From NCBI RefSeq assembly GCF_012034335.1, contig NZ_JAATHJ010000014.1:1-64000 (forward strand): DNA of 64,000 nucleotides. Direction: 5' to 3'. Within the stretch, counting starts at the first letter, position 1. Every line of letters starts with the position of its first letter. A program made the position numbers and the translations under genes. Below are positions 8,323-17,341 of the stretch, piece after piece. The stretch is from Alkalicoccus luteus (GTDB lineage: Bacteria; Bacillota; Bacilli; Bacillales; Salisediminibacteriaceae). The notes beneath the pieces are model-generated. The model searched no databases. It saw only the letters and a list, made by a program, of their open reading frames with translations, and was not told the origin of the DNA.

Positions 8323-9834
8323 CTAGTCGTCGAAATCAAAAAGCGACAGCTGCTCGAAGGCAGGCTTCGGTTTTTTAGCGGAGGCTTCCTTGCGTCTGGA
8401 GTTGGAGGCATGTTTTTTCAGGCCCTGCTCCGCTTCCTTTACGCCGGCTTCGGAGTCGCGGACGGACCAGAGTACTTCGCGCGCCCGGCGGTTTGCGTCC
8501 ATAACATCAACGACCGCACCGCAGTACTGACTGTGAAAGAAGGCCGGACTTTTCCAAGGCTCGTGAATGAAATCAGATGAAAATTCCTTCAGCTCGGGAA
8601 CGTGGCGGCGGATGAAGCGGCCGTCCGGATCCTGCTCGCGCCCCTGCTTGATCGGGTTATAAATGCGGATTGTGTTAAAGCCGGTCGTCCCGGACTGCAT
8701 CTGCATCTGGCTGTAATGAATGCCAGGCTCATAGTCGAGAAACTGGCGGGCGAGAAACTGCGCCGGCTTCTGCCAGTCGAGCAGCAACGTGTTGCAGATG
8801 AACGAGACGAGCATCGCCCGCGAACGGAAGTTGATCCAGCCCGTCTTATGAAGCGAGCGCATCGCTGCATCGATAAACGGAATGCCGGTCCGTCCTTCTT
8901 TCCAGCGCGTATACGCGTCCTCGTCCCAGTCGGTGCGGATCGTGTCGAACGCGCGGTTCATGTTGCGCTCCGACAGCTCCGGCTCATCTTCAAGCCGCTG
9001 AATAAAATGACAGTGCCAGTGCAGCCGGGAAATGAACGCTTCCAGCTGTCGTCTGTCCTGTGGATTCGGCAGATGCGAGAGCCGCCGCACACTCTCCTGA
9101 TAGGCACGCCGAAACGACAGGGCGCCCCAGGCGAGGTAGGGGGACAGCCGGCTGCAGGACGTCGAGGAGGAGATCGGATTGCTTAGATGACTGCGGTACT
9201 GGTAAAAGCGGTTTTCCAGAAAATCAGTGAGCGTTTCCAGTCCGAGCGATTCTCCGCCCTGCTGCCCGTAGCGGATCGTCTCTCCGGGAAGAGCGAGCTG
9301 CTTCGGAAACGTCGTCTGCCGCGTCACTACGGCTGGCAGGGAAGCCGGCGGCGCCGGAATGGCGCCTGGGACAGGCAGGAGCGGAGCCTGCATTTTTTCC
9401 TGCCATTTTTCATCAAACTGCTTCCGGTCCCGGAGCCCGCGTGTCACGCCGAAGGAAGGATATTCATGAACCGCAAATCCGCGCTCCTTCATCCAGCGCC
9501 TCACCTCCATGTCACGCGCAAACGTATCAGGCTTTCCGTGCTCTTCGTGGGCGTATAGCGTAAGCGGCGTGCCATCCGCGGCAAGCTGCTCAAGCAGGGA
9601 GACCATCCCTGTACAGGCCGTATAAAGCTCGCCGCCGAGCCTGCGCACCTCTGTCTGCATCTCCGCGAGACACTCCTCAATGAAGCGCGCATGCCGCTCG
9701 GAGAGGTCGCCGTTTTGCCAGAGCTCCGGCTCGATGACGTACACGATCAGCACCGGACCGCCGGCGCGGCACGCTTCTGTGAGCGGCCGATGATCGTGCA
9801 CCCGCAAATCCCGCTTCAGCCAAACTATCTGCAT
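8323..9834 (-). CDS. Cryptochrome/photolyase-family flavoprotein
   Basis: A 503-aa protein. The N-terminal Rossmann domain starts MQIVWLKRDLRVHDH (antenna-binding fold, about 1-130); the helical FAD domain (about 200-450) includes RWKEGRTGIPFIDAAMRSL and LLDWQKPAQFLARQFLDYEP. It most likely binds FAD and repairs UV dimers with light, or senses light. The FAD core reads RLHWHCHFIQRLE and YSQMQMQSGTTGFNTIRIYNP, which departs from the WREF and WQW motifs of class I CPD photolyases, so the exact activity is open. The start is the ATG preceded by GGGGGGAAG; eight more in-frame codons lie upstream. The C-terminus is Lys-rich and variable. Confidence 0.85.
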   Translation of the reverse strand: MQIVWLKRDLRVHDHRPLTEACRAGGPVLIVYVIEPELWQNGDLSERHARFIEECLAEMQTEVRRLGGELYTACTGMVSLLEQLAADGTPLTLYAHEEHGKPDTFARDMEVRRWMKERGFAVHEYPSFGVTRGLRDRKQFDEKWQEKMQAPLLPVPGAIPAPPASLPAVVTRQTTFPKQLALPGETIRYGQQGGESLGLETLTDFLENRFYQYRSHLSNPISSSTSCSRLSPYLAWGALSFRRAYQESVRRLSHLPNPQDRRQLEAFISRLHWHCHFIQRLEDEPELSERNMNRAFDTIRTDWDEDAYTRWKEGRTGIPFIDAAMRSLHKTGWINFRSRAMLVSFICNTLLLDWQKPAQFLARQFLDYEPGIHYSQMQMQSGTTGFNTIRIYNPIKQGREQDPDGRFIRRHVPELKEFSSDFIHEPWKSPAFFHSQYCGAVVDVMDANRRAREVLWSVRDSEAGVKEAEQGLKKHASNSRRKEASAKKPKPAFEQLSLFDFDD

Positions 9835-9975
9835 CGCTCTTCCCCCCTGTTCAAACACTCTACCCTTAACGTACTAAACTAATCTGTAAAAATACAGTAT
9901 TTTGCGCAGAGCCGTTTACACGGGTGAAGAGAAGGAAAGAGACACCATACACCTTGAATTGAAAGGAGTCTGTTC

Positions 9976-10776
9976 ATGGCACATCAGATTGAAACAGCAC
10001 CCGGCGTGCATTTGCACGTGGAGGACGAAGGAAGCGGCAAGCCGGTGATCTTTATCCACGGCTGGCCGCTGAACGAAGCGATGTTCCACCGTCAGAAGCA
10101 GGCGGTAATCGAAAACGGCTACCGGTATATCGGCATTGATCTGCGGGGCTTCGGCCGCTCCGATCAGCCGGAAGAGAACTACATTTATGATACGTTTGCC
10201 TCCGACATTTTAGCGGTCGTCAAAGAGCTGGAGCTCGAGCAGTATACGCTCGTCGGCTTTTCGATGGGAGGACCGGTCGCGATCCGATATGCGGTGAAAT
10301 ATGCCGGTGAACAACTGGAGCAGCTGTTTCTGCTCGGTCCTGCTGCCCCAAGCTTTACGAAGCGAATGGGCTACAGCCTCGGCATGGAAAAGGAAGACGT
10401 GGACGACTTGATGGAGGCGATCGACGAAGACCGGGAAAAGGCGCTTCAGGACTTCGGCGGAAACTTCTTTTACCAGGACGTGTCTGAGGAAGCGAAGCAG
10501 GAGCTGTTTGATTTGAGCATGCAGGCATCCAAACAGGCGACGATTTCAGCAGCAGAGGCGCTCCGCGATGAGGACCTCCGCGACGAAGCCGGTCACATTC
10601 GCGTTCCCGTAACGATCTTTCACGGGCGGCATGACGCGATCTGCGAATACGGCTTCGCAGAAGAACTGGAGCAGCGCATTCCGACGGTAACTGTCGTACC
10701 GTTTGAAGAAAGCGGGCACGGACTCCACGTGGAAGAGCCAGATAAATTAAATGACGAACTGCTGCAGCGGCTGTAG
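9976..10776 (+). CDS. Alpha/beta-fold hydrolase
   Basis: A 266-aa single-domain esterase/haloperoxidase-like hydrolase. It has the oxyanion-region motif HGWPL (28-32), the nucleophile elbow GFSMGG with Ser96, an acid in GRHDAICEY (about 219) and the catalytic His in ESGHGLHVEEP (about 247). It is preceded by AAAGGAG and followed by its own terminator, so it appears monocistronic. The natural substrate cannot be told from sequence. It is divergent from the photolyase gene. Confidence 0.87.
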   Translation: MAHQIETAPGVHLHVEDEGSGKPVIFIHGWPLNEAMFHRQKQAVIENGYRYIGIDLRGFGRSDQPEENYIYDTFASDILAVVKELELEQYTLVGFSMGGPVAIRYAVKYAGEQLEQLFLLGPAAPSFTKRMGYSLGMEKEDVDDLMEAIDEDREKALQDFGGNFFYQDVSEEAKQELFDLSMQASKQATISAAEALRDEDLRDEAGHIRVPVTIFHGRHDAICEYGFAEELEQRIPTVTVVPFEESGHGLHVEEPDKLNDELLQRL

Positions 10777-10783
10777 GTATCAG

Positions 10784-10813
10784 CTCCCGGATCACGCATC
10801 CGGGAGTTTTTTT
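10784..10813 (+). terminator. Terminator after the alpha/beta hydrolase
   Basis: CTCCCGGAT and ATCCGGGAG form a perfect 9-bp stem with a 5-nt loop, followed by seven T. Confidence 0.9.
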
Positions 10814-10909
10814 CGTGCATGACGGGCAAGCAGGCGGCAGCTTTTTCCAAAAGTCTCTGTCCGCACCTCGGCCTCTTCGCTATAATAGAGGGCAGAAGGG
10901 GGTGTCGCG

Positions 10910-12037
10910 GTGCGGTTCTTTTTGCTGCATGCCGGTCTGCTCGCTGCGGTGTCAGCGGTCATCGCTGTATTCGTACCGCTGCCGTTTGACCGGCCCGTAT
11001 TTTACGTACTCGGAAGCGTGTTTTTCGGCTTCTATTTTTCGCTCCTGCTCTGGCCGGTTCGCACGATCCCGGTCGTATTGGCCCAGCTGACGTGGGCGCT
11101 GCTTGTGATCTGGCTGCTTCCGGCGGGGGACCCGCTGTTGCTGCTCATGGCGGTGCCGCTCATAACGGCAGCAATGCTTGATGACGTATATCCGGTGCTG
11201 ACAGCGGCAGCCGGTGCGGCTTCGGTACTCATACCGGTCTTTTTTGCCGGCGTATTCGTCTGGGAGCTGCAGCTGCTGTTCCTTGTGTTTACGGCGGCGA
11301 TCACCGCGCTCACGATGATGTACGTGCGCGACCGCTCCAAGGCGCATGCCGCGGAGCAGACGGCCGTGGAGCTGGAGCGGGAGAACCGCCGGCTCCGCCG
11401 CAGCGTGGAGCTGCAGGAACAGGAAGTCCGCGAAGAGGAGCGGATCCGGATTGCCCGCGATATTCATGATTCGGTCGGTCATCAGCTGACGGCGCTCCTC
11501 ATGCAGGCCGGCGTCTTAAAACGGTCGCTTGCAGGAGAGGAGCAGCTGCAGCTGGACGCGGAGCGAATTGAAGCGACCGCAGGCGAAGCGCTTGAACAGA
11601 CGCGCGAAGCGGTGCGGCATATGCGCAGCGAAGAGCTGCCGGCCGGCGTGCATGCCGTGCTGCATCTTCTCCGCAAGCTGGAGCGGGAATCACAGATGAC
11701 GGTGCAGTGGAAGGCGGAGGACGGCTTTTTATCGGCCCCGTTTACGAATGATCAGCGTATCGCCGTATACCGCTTCGTCCAGGAGGGCATGACGAATGCG
11801 ATGAAGCACGGACGTACGAGAAGCGTCAGCCTGCACGTGCAGATCCGCGGCGGCCGTCAGGCGGTGCTGACGCTGCAAAACCGGACGACGCCGGAAACAG
11901 ACCGCCCGGCAGGAAGCGGACTGAGAGGCTTAAGCGAGCGCTTTGACGCACTCGGCGGCCGGCTCGTCTGGGAGCACGGCGGCGACGTTTTTACGATGGA
12001 AGCCGTTTTTCCGCTTGAAAGGAGGGAGCGCCCGTGA
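10910..12037 (+). CDS. NarL-type sensor histidine kinase (LnrJ/YfiJ-like)
   Basis: A 375-aa kinase. The N-terminal half carries about five hydrophobic membrane segments (1-135), followed by a coiled coil and a HisKA_3 domain with the phospho-His in RIARDIHDSVGHQL (about residue 185). The HATPase domain has EGMTNAMKHG and a closing G box (GSGLRGLSERF). It starts with GTG at 10910 after GAAGGGGGTG. Its stop overlaps the following regulator gene by 4 bp. Gene order kinase-regulator-ATPase-permease-permease matches the B. subtilis linearmycin-resistance locus lnrJKLMN (yfiJKLMN). Confidence 0.87.
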   Translation: MRFFLLHAGLLAAVSAVIAVFVPLPFDRPVFYVLGSVFFGFYFSLLLWPVRTIPVVLAQLTWALLVIWLLPAGDPLLLLMAVPLITAAMLDDVYPVLTAAAGAASVLIPVFFAGVFVWELQLLFLVFTAAITALTMMYVRDRSKAHAAEQTAVELERENRRLRRSVELQEQEVREEERIRIARDIHDSVGHQLTALLMQAGVLKRSLAGEEQLQLDAERIEATAGEALEQTREAVRHMRSEELPAGVHAVLHLLRKLERESQMTVQWKAEDGFLSAPFTNDQRIAVYRFVQEGMTNAMKHGRTRSVSLHVQIRGGRQAVLTLQNRTTPETDRPAGSGLRGLSERFDALGGRLVWEHGGDVFTMEAVFPLERRERP

Positions 12038-12666
12038 AGCAGGTGCTGTTAGCAGAGGATCAGCAGATGGTGCGCCAGGGACTGAAAATGATGATTGAGG
12101 AAACGGGCGAATTCCGCGTCACCGTGGAGGCTGCGAACGGCCTGGAAGCGGTCGAAAAAGGAGCTGGAGCGGCGATCGACGTCGCCGTGCTCGATATCCG
12201 CATGCCGGAAAAGAGCGGCCTGGAAGCGTGCCGGGAGCTGATTCACGAGCATCCGGAGCTGCCCGTGCTCATGCTTACGACGTTCGATGATGACGCCTAT
12301 GCAATCGAGGCACTGGAGAGCGGAGCGAAGGCCTTTATGCTCAAGGACGCCGATGCGGCAAAGCTGATCACTGCCATGAAAAAGGCGATCGAGGGCGGCA
12401 TCACGATCGATGAAGGGACAGCCGGACGCATCATTCCTGATCTGATGAAGCGGGAGCAGCCAAAGCCTGCGGACGTGCCGCTGACGAAACGGGAAAAAGA
12501 AATCACCATGCTCGTCGGAGACGGACGTACGAATCAGGAAATTGCGTCAGAATTATTTTTATCGGTCGGCACGGTAAAAAATCATATCTCGGTGATTTTG
12601 GATAAGCTGGAGCTTCGCGACCGGACTCAGCTTGCCATATACGCCATCCGCCACCATCTCGTGTAG
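12034..12666 (+). CDS. NarL/LuxR-family response regulator (LnrK/YfiK-like)
   Basis: A 210-aa regulator: receiver domain (1-120) with DVAVLDIRMPEKSG carrying the phospho-Asp, MLTTFDDD and the conserved Lys in MLKDADAAKL, then a C-terminal LuxR HTH (LTKREKEITMLVGDGRTNQEIASELFLSVGTVKNHIS, written here as the span 150-190). It overlaps the kinase gene (GTGA) and so should be co-translated. The likely target is the ABC transporter operon that starts 125 bp downstream; that gap could hold a regulated promoter. Confidence 0.88.
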   Translation: MKQVLLAEDQQMVRQGLKMMIEETGEFRVTVEAANGLEAVEKGAGAAIDVAVLDIRMPEKSGLEACRELIHEHPELPVLMLTTFDDDAYAIEALESGAKAFMLKDADAAKLITAMKKAIEGGITIDEGTAGRIIPDLMKREQPKPADVPLTKREKEITMLVGDGRTNQEIASELFLSVGTVKNHISVILDKLELRDRTQLAIYAIRHHLV

Positions 12667-12791
12667 CTTTCTGCTATGCGGGATTTTTTTGTGACGGAGG
12701 TCATGGGTGCAGGTTAAAAAGAGGTGACCGAAGCTACGTCCTTTTTCTGTGAGACGGTCGTACACTGAGAATAATAAAGGAGGCGGGCGCC

Positions 12792-13724
12792 ATGCTGGAA
12801 GTGATGGACGTAACGAAAACATTTAAGGAGCGGACCGCGGTCAGCCGCGTGAATATGTACATCGAGAAGGGAGAAATCGTCGGGCTGCTCGGGCCGAACG
12901 GAGCGGGAAAGTCGACGACGATCTCGATGATATCAAGCCTCATTGCACCGACGGAGGGGGAGATTTATGCGGGCGGATTTTCGGTGAAAAAAAACCGGAC
13001 GACTATCCGCCGCATGATCGGCGTCGTCCCGCAGGAGATCGCCTTGTTTCAGGATTTGACGGCGCTTGAAAATCTGCGCTTTTTCGGACGGGCCTACAAG
13101 CTGAAGGGGAGCGAGTTGAAAGAGCGCGTCGCGCACGTGCTGGACGTTGTCGGGCTCACCGAGCGGGCCGGTGAGTTTGTGAAAACGTATTCCGGCGGGA
13201 TGAAGCGGCGGCTGAACATCGCCGTCGCGCTCTTACACGAGCCGGAGCTGTTGATTATGGATGAACCGACGGTCGGCATCGATCCCCAGTCGCGCAGCTA
13301 CATTCTGGAAACGGTGCGCGAGCTGAACCGCACGAAGAACATGACGATTATTTACACGAGCCACTACATGGAGGAAGTCGAGTATTTGTGCGACCGGATC
13401 TACATTATGGACCACGGCGAGATCATTGCCGCCGGCACGAAGCACGAGCTGAAGGCGATGCTCATGGAAGAGGACAGCATCGTCGTCACTCTCAACCAGA
13501 GCGCCGATCAGCTTGCCGAAGCGCTGAAGGCGCGCGACGATATTACCCGCGTGCACGTCTCCGGACATGAGGCGGTCATCGCCGCGAAAAAGGACGCTCC
13601 GGTGCTGGAAACGGTCATTCAGCTGACACGAAAAAATGGGGTGGAGCTAAAGTCGGTAGAAGTACGCTCCCCGAGCCTTGAGGATGTGTTTTTGCATCTG
13701 ACCGGCCGGACGCTCCGGCAGTAG
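12792..13724 (+). CDS. ABC exporter ATP-binding protein (LnrL/YfiL-like)
   Basis: A 310-aa ATPase of the drug/antibiotic export type (ABC-2 systems). It has Walker A GPNGAGKST (about 35-43), a Q-loop in VVPQEIALF, signature TYSGGMKRRL, Walker B LLIMDEPTVGID and H-loop YTSHYMEE. The C-terminal 90 residues form the extension typical of the DrrA/CcmA-like group. It starts after AAAGGAGGCGG and is followed by two permease genes. By analogy with LnrLMN it may expel lipophilic or polyene-type antibiotics; this is inference from order and family. Confidence 0.9.
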   Translation: MLEVMDVTKTFKERTAVSRVNMYIEKGEIVGLLGPNGAGKSTTISMISSLIAPTEGEIYAGGFSVKKNRTTIRRMIGVVPQEIALFQDLTALENLRFFGRAYKLKGSELKERVAHVLDVVGLTERAGEFVKTYSGGMKRRLNIAVALLHEPELLIMDEPTVGIDPQSRSYILETVRELNRTKNMTIIYTSHYMEEVEYLCDRIYIMDHGEIIAAGTKHELKAMLMEEDSIVVTLNQSADQLAEALKARDDITRVHVSGHEAVIAAKKDAPVLETVIQLTRKNGVELKSVEVRSPSLEDVFLHLTGRTLRQ

Positions 13725-13737
13725 GGAGGAAACGCAT

Positions 13738-14979
13738 ATGCTAGGAATGATGCTCGTAAAGGAAGTGAAACAGCTGCTGCGGGAGCGGAGCGAGCTGCTC
13801 ACGCTCCTGCTGATGCCGGTTATTCTCATTACGATTTTAGGGAGCGCGCTGCAGGGCATGACGTCACCCGGTGCGGCAGGCGCCGGTCAGCTGGAAGCTG
13901 CCGTCGTCATCGAAGAACCGCTTGACGTGTCGCTTGCGCAGTTTCAAGATTTGCTCGAAGCAGAAGGCATGCCGCCTGAGATGCAGGAAACATTGCTAGA
14001 GGAAGCAGCGGCGGTATCTGTTCCCGAAATGTTTACGGAGATGCTTCAGTCACTGGAAGAGGACGGGGTGCTTGAGGTCAGCATCATAGACGACGCCGCG
14101 GATGTTCCGGATGATGCCGCCGGCGTCTGGGAGTTTGACGAAGGCTACCGCGTCGATACGTGGCAGCAGATGTTTTTACAGGACGAGGTGCCGGAGCCGG
14201 TGATCGTTCGCGTCGACAGCCAGCTCGGCATCATAGAAGGCATCACCGGGGCGTTTTTTGAGGAGCTGAACTGGCAGAAGGAAGCCGCCTATCTTGCGAT
14301 GCAGGAGGAGACACCGGTACCGGAAGCGGTGCAGACGGAAGTGGAAACCCGCCAGCTTGACAACCGCTCCGTCATCACGTCCTTTGATTACTACACGGCA
14401 GGCATGGCCGTCATGTTCGTACTCTATACGGCTACGTTTCTTGCAAGCACCGCGCATACGGAACGGCGCACGTACGTGTTTCAACGACTGCTCACGTCCA
14501 ACGTGCCGCTCTGGCTCTACGTTGCCGGCAAAGGCGGCGCCGGCGTGCTGCTTGCGCTCGTGCAGCTTACGGTCATTTTCAGCTTCTCCTCGCTCGTGTT
14601 CGGCGTCTCGTTTCAGAGTCTCGGTTTAACCGCCGTGATTGCGCTCGGCCTGGCCTTGACGGTCGGTTCGCTCGCGATGCTGCTCACTGCCGTTAACTAC
14701 CGGCTGCGCAATGAGCAGGCAACAGCCTTATTCGCAAGTGCGGGCGTGACGATCCTCGCCTTTCTCGGCGGCAGCTTCTTTAACGTCAGCCAGCTGTCGG
14801 AGACGATGGCGTTCATCGGCCGCATGCTCCCGAACGGAGCGGCGATGCAGAGTCTGCTTGCGGTTATGGGCGGGGCCGGTGCGGAGCTGATTTACCCGAT
14901 GTTCGTGTCGGTTTTCGCGTTCTGTATCCTTTGTATTGTTGCCGCAATGCTCGTATTTCCGCGAAAGGAGGATGTCTGA
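13738..14979 (+). CDS. ABC-2-type exporter permease (LnrM-like)
   Basis: A 413-aa membrane protein. One TM near the N-terminus (about 18-40) is followed by a large acidic outside loop (about 45-215), then five C-terminal TMs from about 225 on. This is the classic YhgE/NatB-like ABC-2 layout. It has an AGGGAGGAAACG ribosome site 13 bp after the ATPase gene and is followed at once by a second permease, so the two probably form a heterodimer with LnrL-like ATPases. Confidence 0.87.
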   Translation: MLGMMLVKEVKQLLRERSELLTLLLMPVILITILGSALQGMTSPGAAGAGQLEAAVVIEEPLDVSLAQFQDLLEAEGMPPEMQETLLEEAAAVSVPEMFTEMLQSLEEDGVLEVSIIDDAADVPDDAAGVWEFDEGYRVDTWQQMFLQDEVPEPVIVRVDSQLGIIEGITGAFFEELNWQKEAAYLAMQEETPVPEAVQTEVETRQLDNRSVITSFDYYTAGMAVMFVLYTATFLASTAHTERRTYVFQRLLTSNVPLWLYVAGKGGAGVLLALVQLTVIFSFSSLVFGVSFQSLGLTAVIALGLALTVGSLAMLLTAVNYRLRNEQATALFASAGVTILAFLGGSFFNVSQLSETMAFIGRMLPNGAAMQSLLAVMGGAGAELIYPMFVSVFAFCILCIVAAMLVFPRKEDV

Positions 14980-14980
14980 G

Positions 14981-16057
14981 ATGAAAGCAGTCCTGTATCA
15001 CTACGCCTGTACGATGCGCCGACGTCCGCTCGCCTTTTTCGGGAGCATGCTGCTCGCTATTTTGTTCGCAGCGGTTCTTGGCGGAGGCGGCGGGCAGCTG
15101 ACCGTCCCGGTTACGAGCGAGGACTTAAGCGACGAGGCACTCGCGGAAACAGCCGAAGACTTTTCAGCCCACGCCGGCGATGACATCGTGCTGCTTCCGA
15201 CATCGATGGAGCGGATGGAAGAGCGGATCCGCCGCAGCAGTCCCCCGTACGGGCTGATCTTAAATGAAGAGGAAGCGGCCATTCTGCAAGTGTACGAAGC
15301 ACCGGTGACGGCGCTCTTGATGACCGAGCTTAGAAGCTATTACCGGGAGCAGGGGATGGAAGAAGCGGTCGCCGAGGTGCTCGATCTGGAAGCGTGGCAG
15401 GACCGCGTCGATACGTACGGCTTCAGCTACGAGATAGACCGGAGCGAGGGCGGCTTTCCGTATGACCCGGCGCTGCATCCACTGTTCGGCTTCATGCTCT
15501 TTTTCATGATTTACGCCGTTGCCTTCAGTATTTCGAGCATCGTCGTCCAGCGTCAGGAAGGGACGTGGGACCGGGTGATTCTGTCTCCGGTCACGAAGCT
15601 GCAGCTCTACAGCGGTCATGTGCTGTTTGCCTTTTTATTCGGCTTGACGCAAATGTACATCATTCTCTTTTTGTTCCGCTTCGTGTTTCAGGTCGATTTT
15701 CACGGCGGCTTCGGGCTGACGCTTCTCGTCGTGATCCCGTACGTGCTCGCGATCGTATCTCTCGGCATTCTGCTGAGCGGCCTCGTCAAATCCTACAAAA
15801 TGCTCGACGCGGTCATTCCGTTAGTCGGCGTGACCATCGCGATGCTCGGGGGCGCCTTCTGGCCGATAGAGATTGTGCCATCCGCGCTGCTGCAGCAAAT
15901 CGGCGTGTTTACGCCGCTTAAGCACGGCATGGACCTGCTCATTGGCAGCACCTACGGCGGAGCGTCGATGGAGAGTCTGCTATTGTCGGCGTCGATTCTG
16001 CTGCTCATGAGCGTTGTGTTCGCCGGCATCGGCTTCAACCTGATGGAGCGGCGGTAG
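14981..16057 (+). CDS. ABC-2-type exporter permease (LnrN-like)
   Basis: A 358-aa partner permease with the same layout: TM near 18-38, outside loop about 40-175, then five or six TMs (PLFGFMLFFMIYAVAF onward). Two in-frame ATGs exist. I prefer 14981, which sits 9 bp after GGAGG; the ATG at 14972 abuts that ribosome site. It begins one base after the previous stop and closes the five-gene module, which ends in a bidirectional terminator. Confidence 0.86.
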   Translation: MKAVLYHYACTMRRRPLAFFGSMLLAILFAAVLGGGGGQLTVPVTSEDLSDEALAETAEDFSAHAGDDIVLLPTSMERMEERIRRSSPPYGLILNEEEAAILQVYEAPVTALLMTELRSYYREQGMEEAVAEVLDLEAWQDRVDTYGFSYEIDRSEGGFPYDPALHPLFGFMLFFMIYAVAFSISSIVVQRQEGTWDRVILSPVTKLQLYSGHVLFAFLFGLTQMYIILFLFRFVFQVDFHGGFGLTLLVVIPYVLAIVSLGILLSGLVKSYKMLDAVIPLVGVTIAMLGGAFWPIEIVPSALLQQIGVFTPLKHGMDLLIGSTYGGASMESLLLSASILLLMSVVFAGIGFNLMERR

Positions 16058-16061
16058 CGGC

Positions 16062-16113
16062 ATAAGAAAAAAAGCTGTTCGAACGGGGACATCCCGGGCG
16101 AACCGCCTTTTTC
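16062..16113. terminator. Bidirectional terminator between the ABC module and alr
   Basis: The arms GTTCG (16077-16081) and CGAAC (16099-16103) enclose an inner GGGGACATCCC fold. Rightward transcripts meet CGCCTTTTTCG; leftward transcripts meet AGCTTTTTTTC. It serves two convergent units. Confidence 0.8.
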
Positions 16114-16115
16114 GT

Positions 16116-17252
16116 CTATTCGTATACTCGTGGCACGCGCGGGCTAACGCCGCAGACGATTTCATAATTGATCGTACCCGTTAGTTCGGCGAGCTGGTCG
16201 ATCGAAAACGTGACGTGGTCATACACGCGCACGTCGAGTCCGGTGACGTCAATCATCGTCTGATCCATGCAGACGCGGCCGACGAGCGGGGCCTCCTGTC
16301 CGTTTACGGTAACGGTTGCCTGATTGGAAGCAAGCCGCGGCAGGCCGTCGGCGTAGCCGATCGGAAGCGTCGCGATGTCACGCGGCTCGGTAAGCGTATG
16401 CGTGCGGCCGTAGCTGATCGTATGGCCGGCGTCGAGACGGCGGATGGATACGATCTGAGACGTGAGAGTCATCGCCTGCTCGAGCGGAAATGCAAGCGGC
16501 ATGTCAGGATCCGGGCGCAGGCCGTAAAGGCTGATGCCGACGCGCACCATGTCGAGGTGCTTATCCGGATGCAGCATCGTCCCGGCGCTGTTGCAGCAGT
16601 GCTTGACAGGGATCGCTATCCCGGCCTCATCCAGGGCGGCCGCCATCGCTTGAAAGCGGGCAAACTGCTCGTCGGTGTAAGGAGAGGACGGCGTATCGGC
16701 TTCGGCAAAGTGGGTGAACATGCCGTCAAGCGCCACGTTTTCCGCCTTAAACAGCGGCACGGCGATCGCGAGCAGCTGCTCCTTCGTCGTGATACCGATG
16801 CGGCCCATCCCGGTTTCGATTTTTAAATGAATCCGGATCCGCTGACCGCTTGCGGCGATGCGGAGCGCTTCGTCCCGTGCGTCATCGGCAAAAATGGTGA
16901 GCGCAATGTCGTGGTCTGCTGCCGTCTGCATGGATTCCGGTGCGGTGTGTCCCATGACGAGGAGCGGCACGGTGATGCCGGCCTTCCGGAGCGCGACCGC
17001 TTCATCCAAAATCGCAACGCCGAGCGACTCCGCCCCGCCTCGGAGAGCGGCTTCTGCCGCTTCCACAGCGCCGTGGCCGTAGCCGTTTGCTTTCACTACT
17101 GCCATCAGGCTGCTGCCGGGGGAGAGATGGCTGTGAAACGCACGGGCATTCTGCTCGATGGCGCTCGTGGAAATAGAGGCTGTTGTCTGTCTAAAGCTGT
17201 CTGTCTTCATCGTGGACATCCTTTCCTGATCACGTGTCCGCTGAGAAACCAT
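16116..17252 (-). CDS. alr: Alanine racemase
   Basis: A 378-aa PLP enzyme that interconverts L- and D-alanine for peptidoglycan. The N-terminal TIM barrel has the PLP lysine in VVKANGYGHGA (about 53); the second domain has RVGISLYGL, PIGYADG and CMDQTMIDVT. The catalytic Tyr lies in the SYGRTHTLTEPR region. The ATG at 17252 follows AAAAAGGAG; a later in-frame ATG (about residue 15, MKTDSFRQT) also has a purine-rich site and cannot be excluded. It lies next to ald and may form part of an alanine-metabolism cluster. Confidence 0.93.
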   Translation of the reverse strand: MVSQRTRDQERMSTMKTDSFRQTTASISTSAIEQNARAFHSHLSPGSSLMAVVKANGYGHGAVEAAEAALRGGAESLGVAILDEAVALRKAGITVPLLVMGHTAPESMQTAADHDIALTIFADDARDEALRIAASGQRIRIHLKIETGMGRIGITTKEQLLAIAVPLFKAENVALDGMFTHFAEADTPSSPYTDEQFARFQAMAAALDEAGIAIPVKHCCNSAGTMLHPDKHLDMVRVGISLYGLRPDPDMPLAFPLEQAMTLTSQIVSIRRLDAGHTISYGRTHTLTEPRDIATLPIGYADGLPRLASNQATVTVNGQEAPLVGRVCMDQTMIDVTGLDVRVYDHVTFSIDQLAELTGTINYEIVCGVSPRVPRVYE

Positions 17253-17300
17253 GCGTTTTCAGCTCCTTTTTGTATGTAGTCGAATGAGTAAACGTAAAGA

Positions 17301-17326
17301 AGAGGGTGCCGGTGATGGCACCCTCT
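17301..17326 (-). terminator. Terminator of ald
   Basis: AGAGGGTGCC and GGCACCCTCT form a perfect 10-bp stem; on the minus strand it is followed by TCTTTACG. It lies just past the ald stop and separates ald from alr. Confidence 0.8.
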
Positions 17327-17341
17327 CCAATATATCACTTT

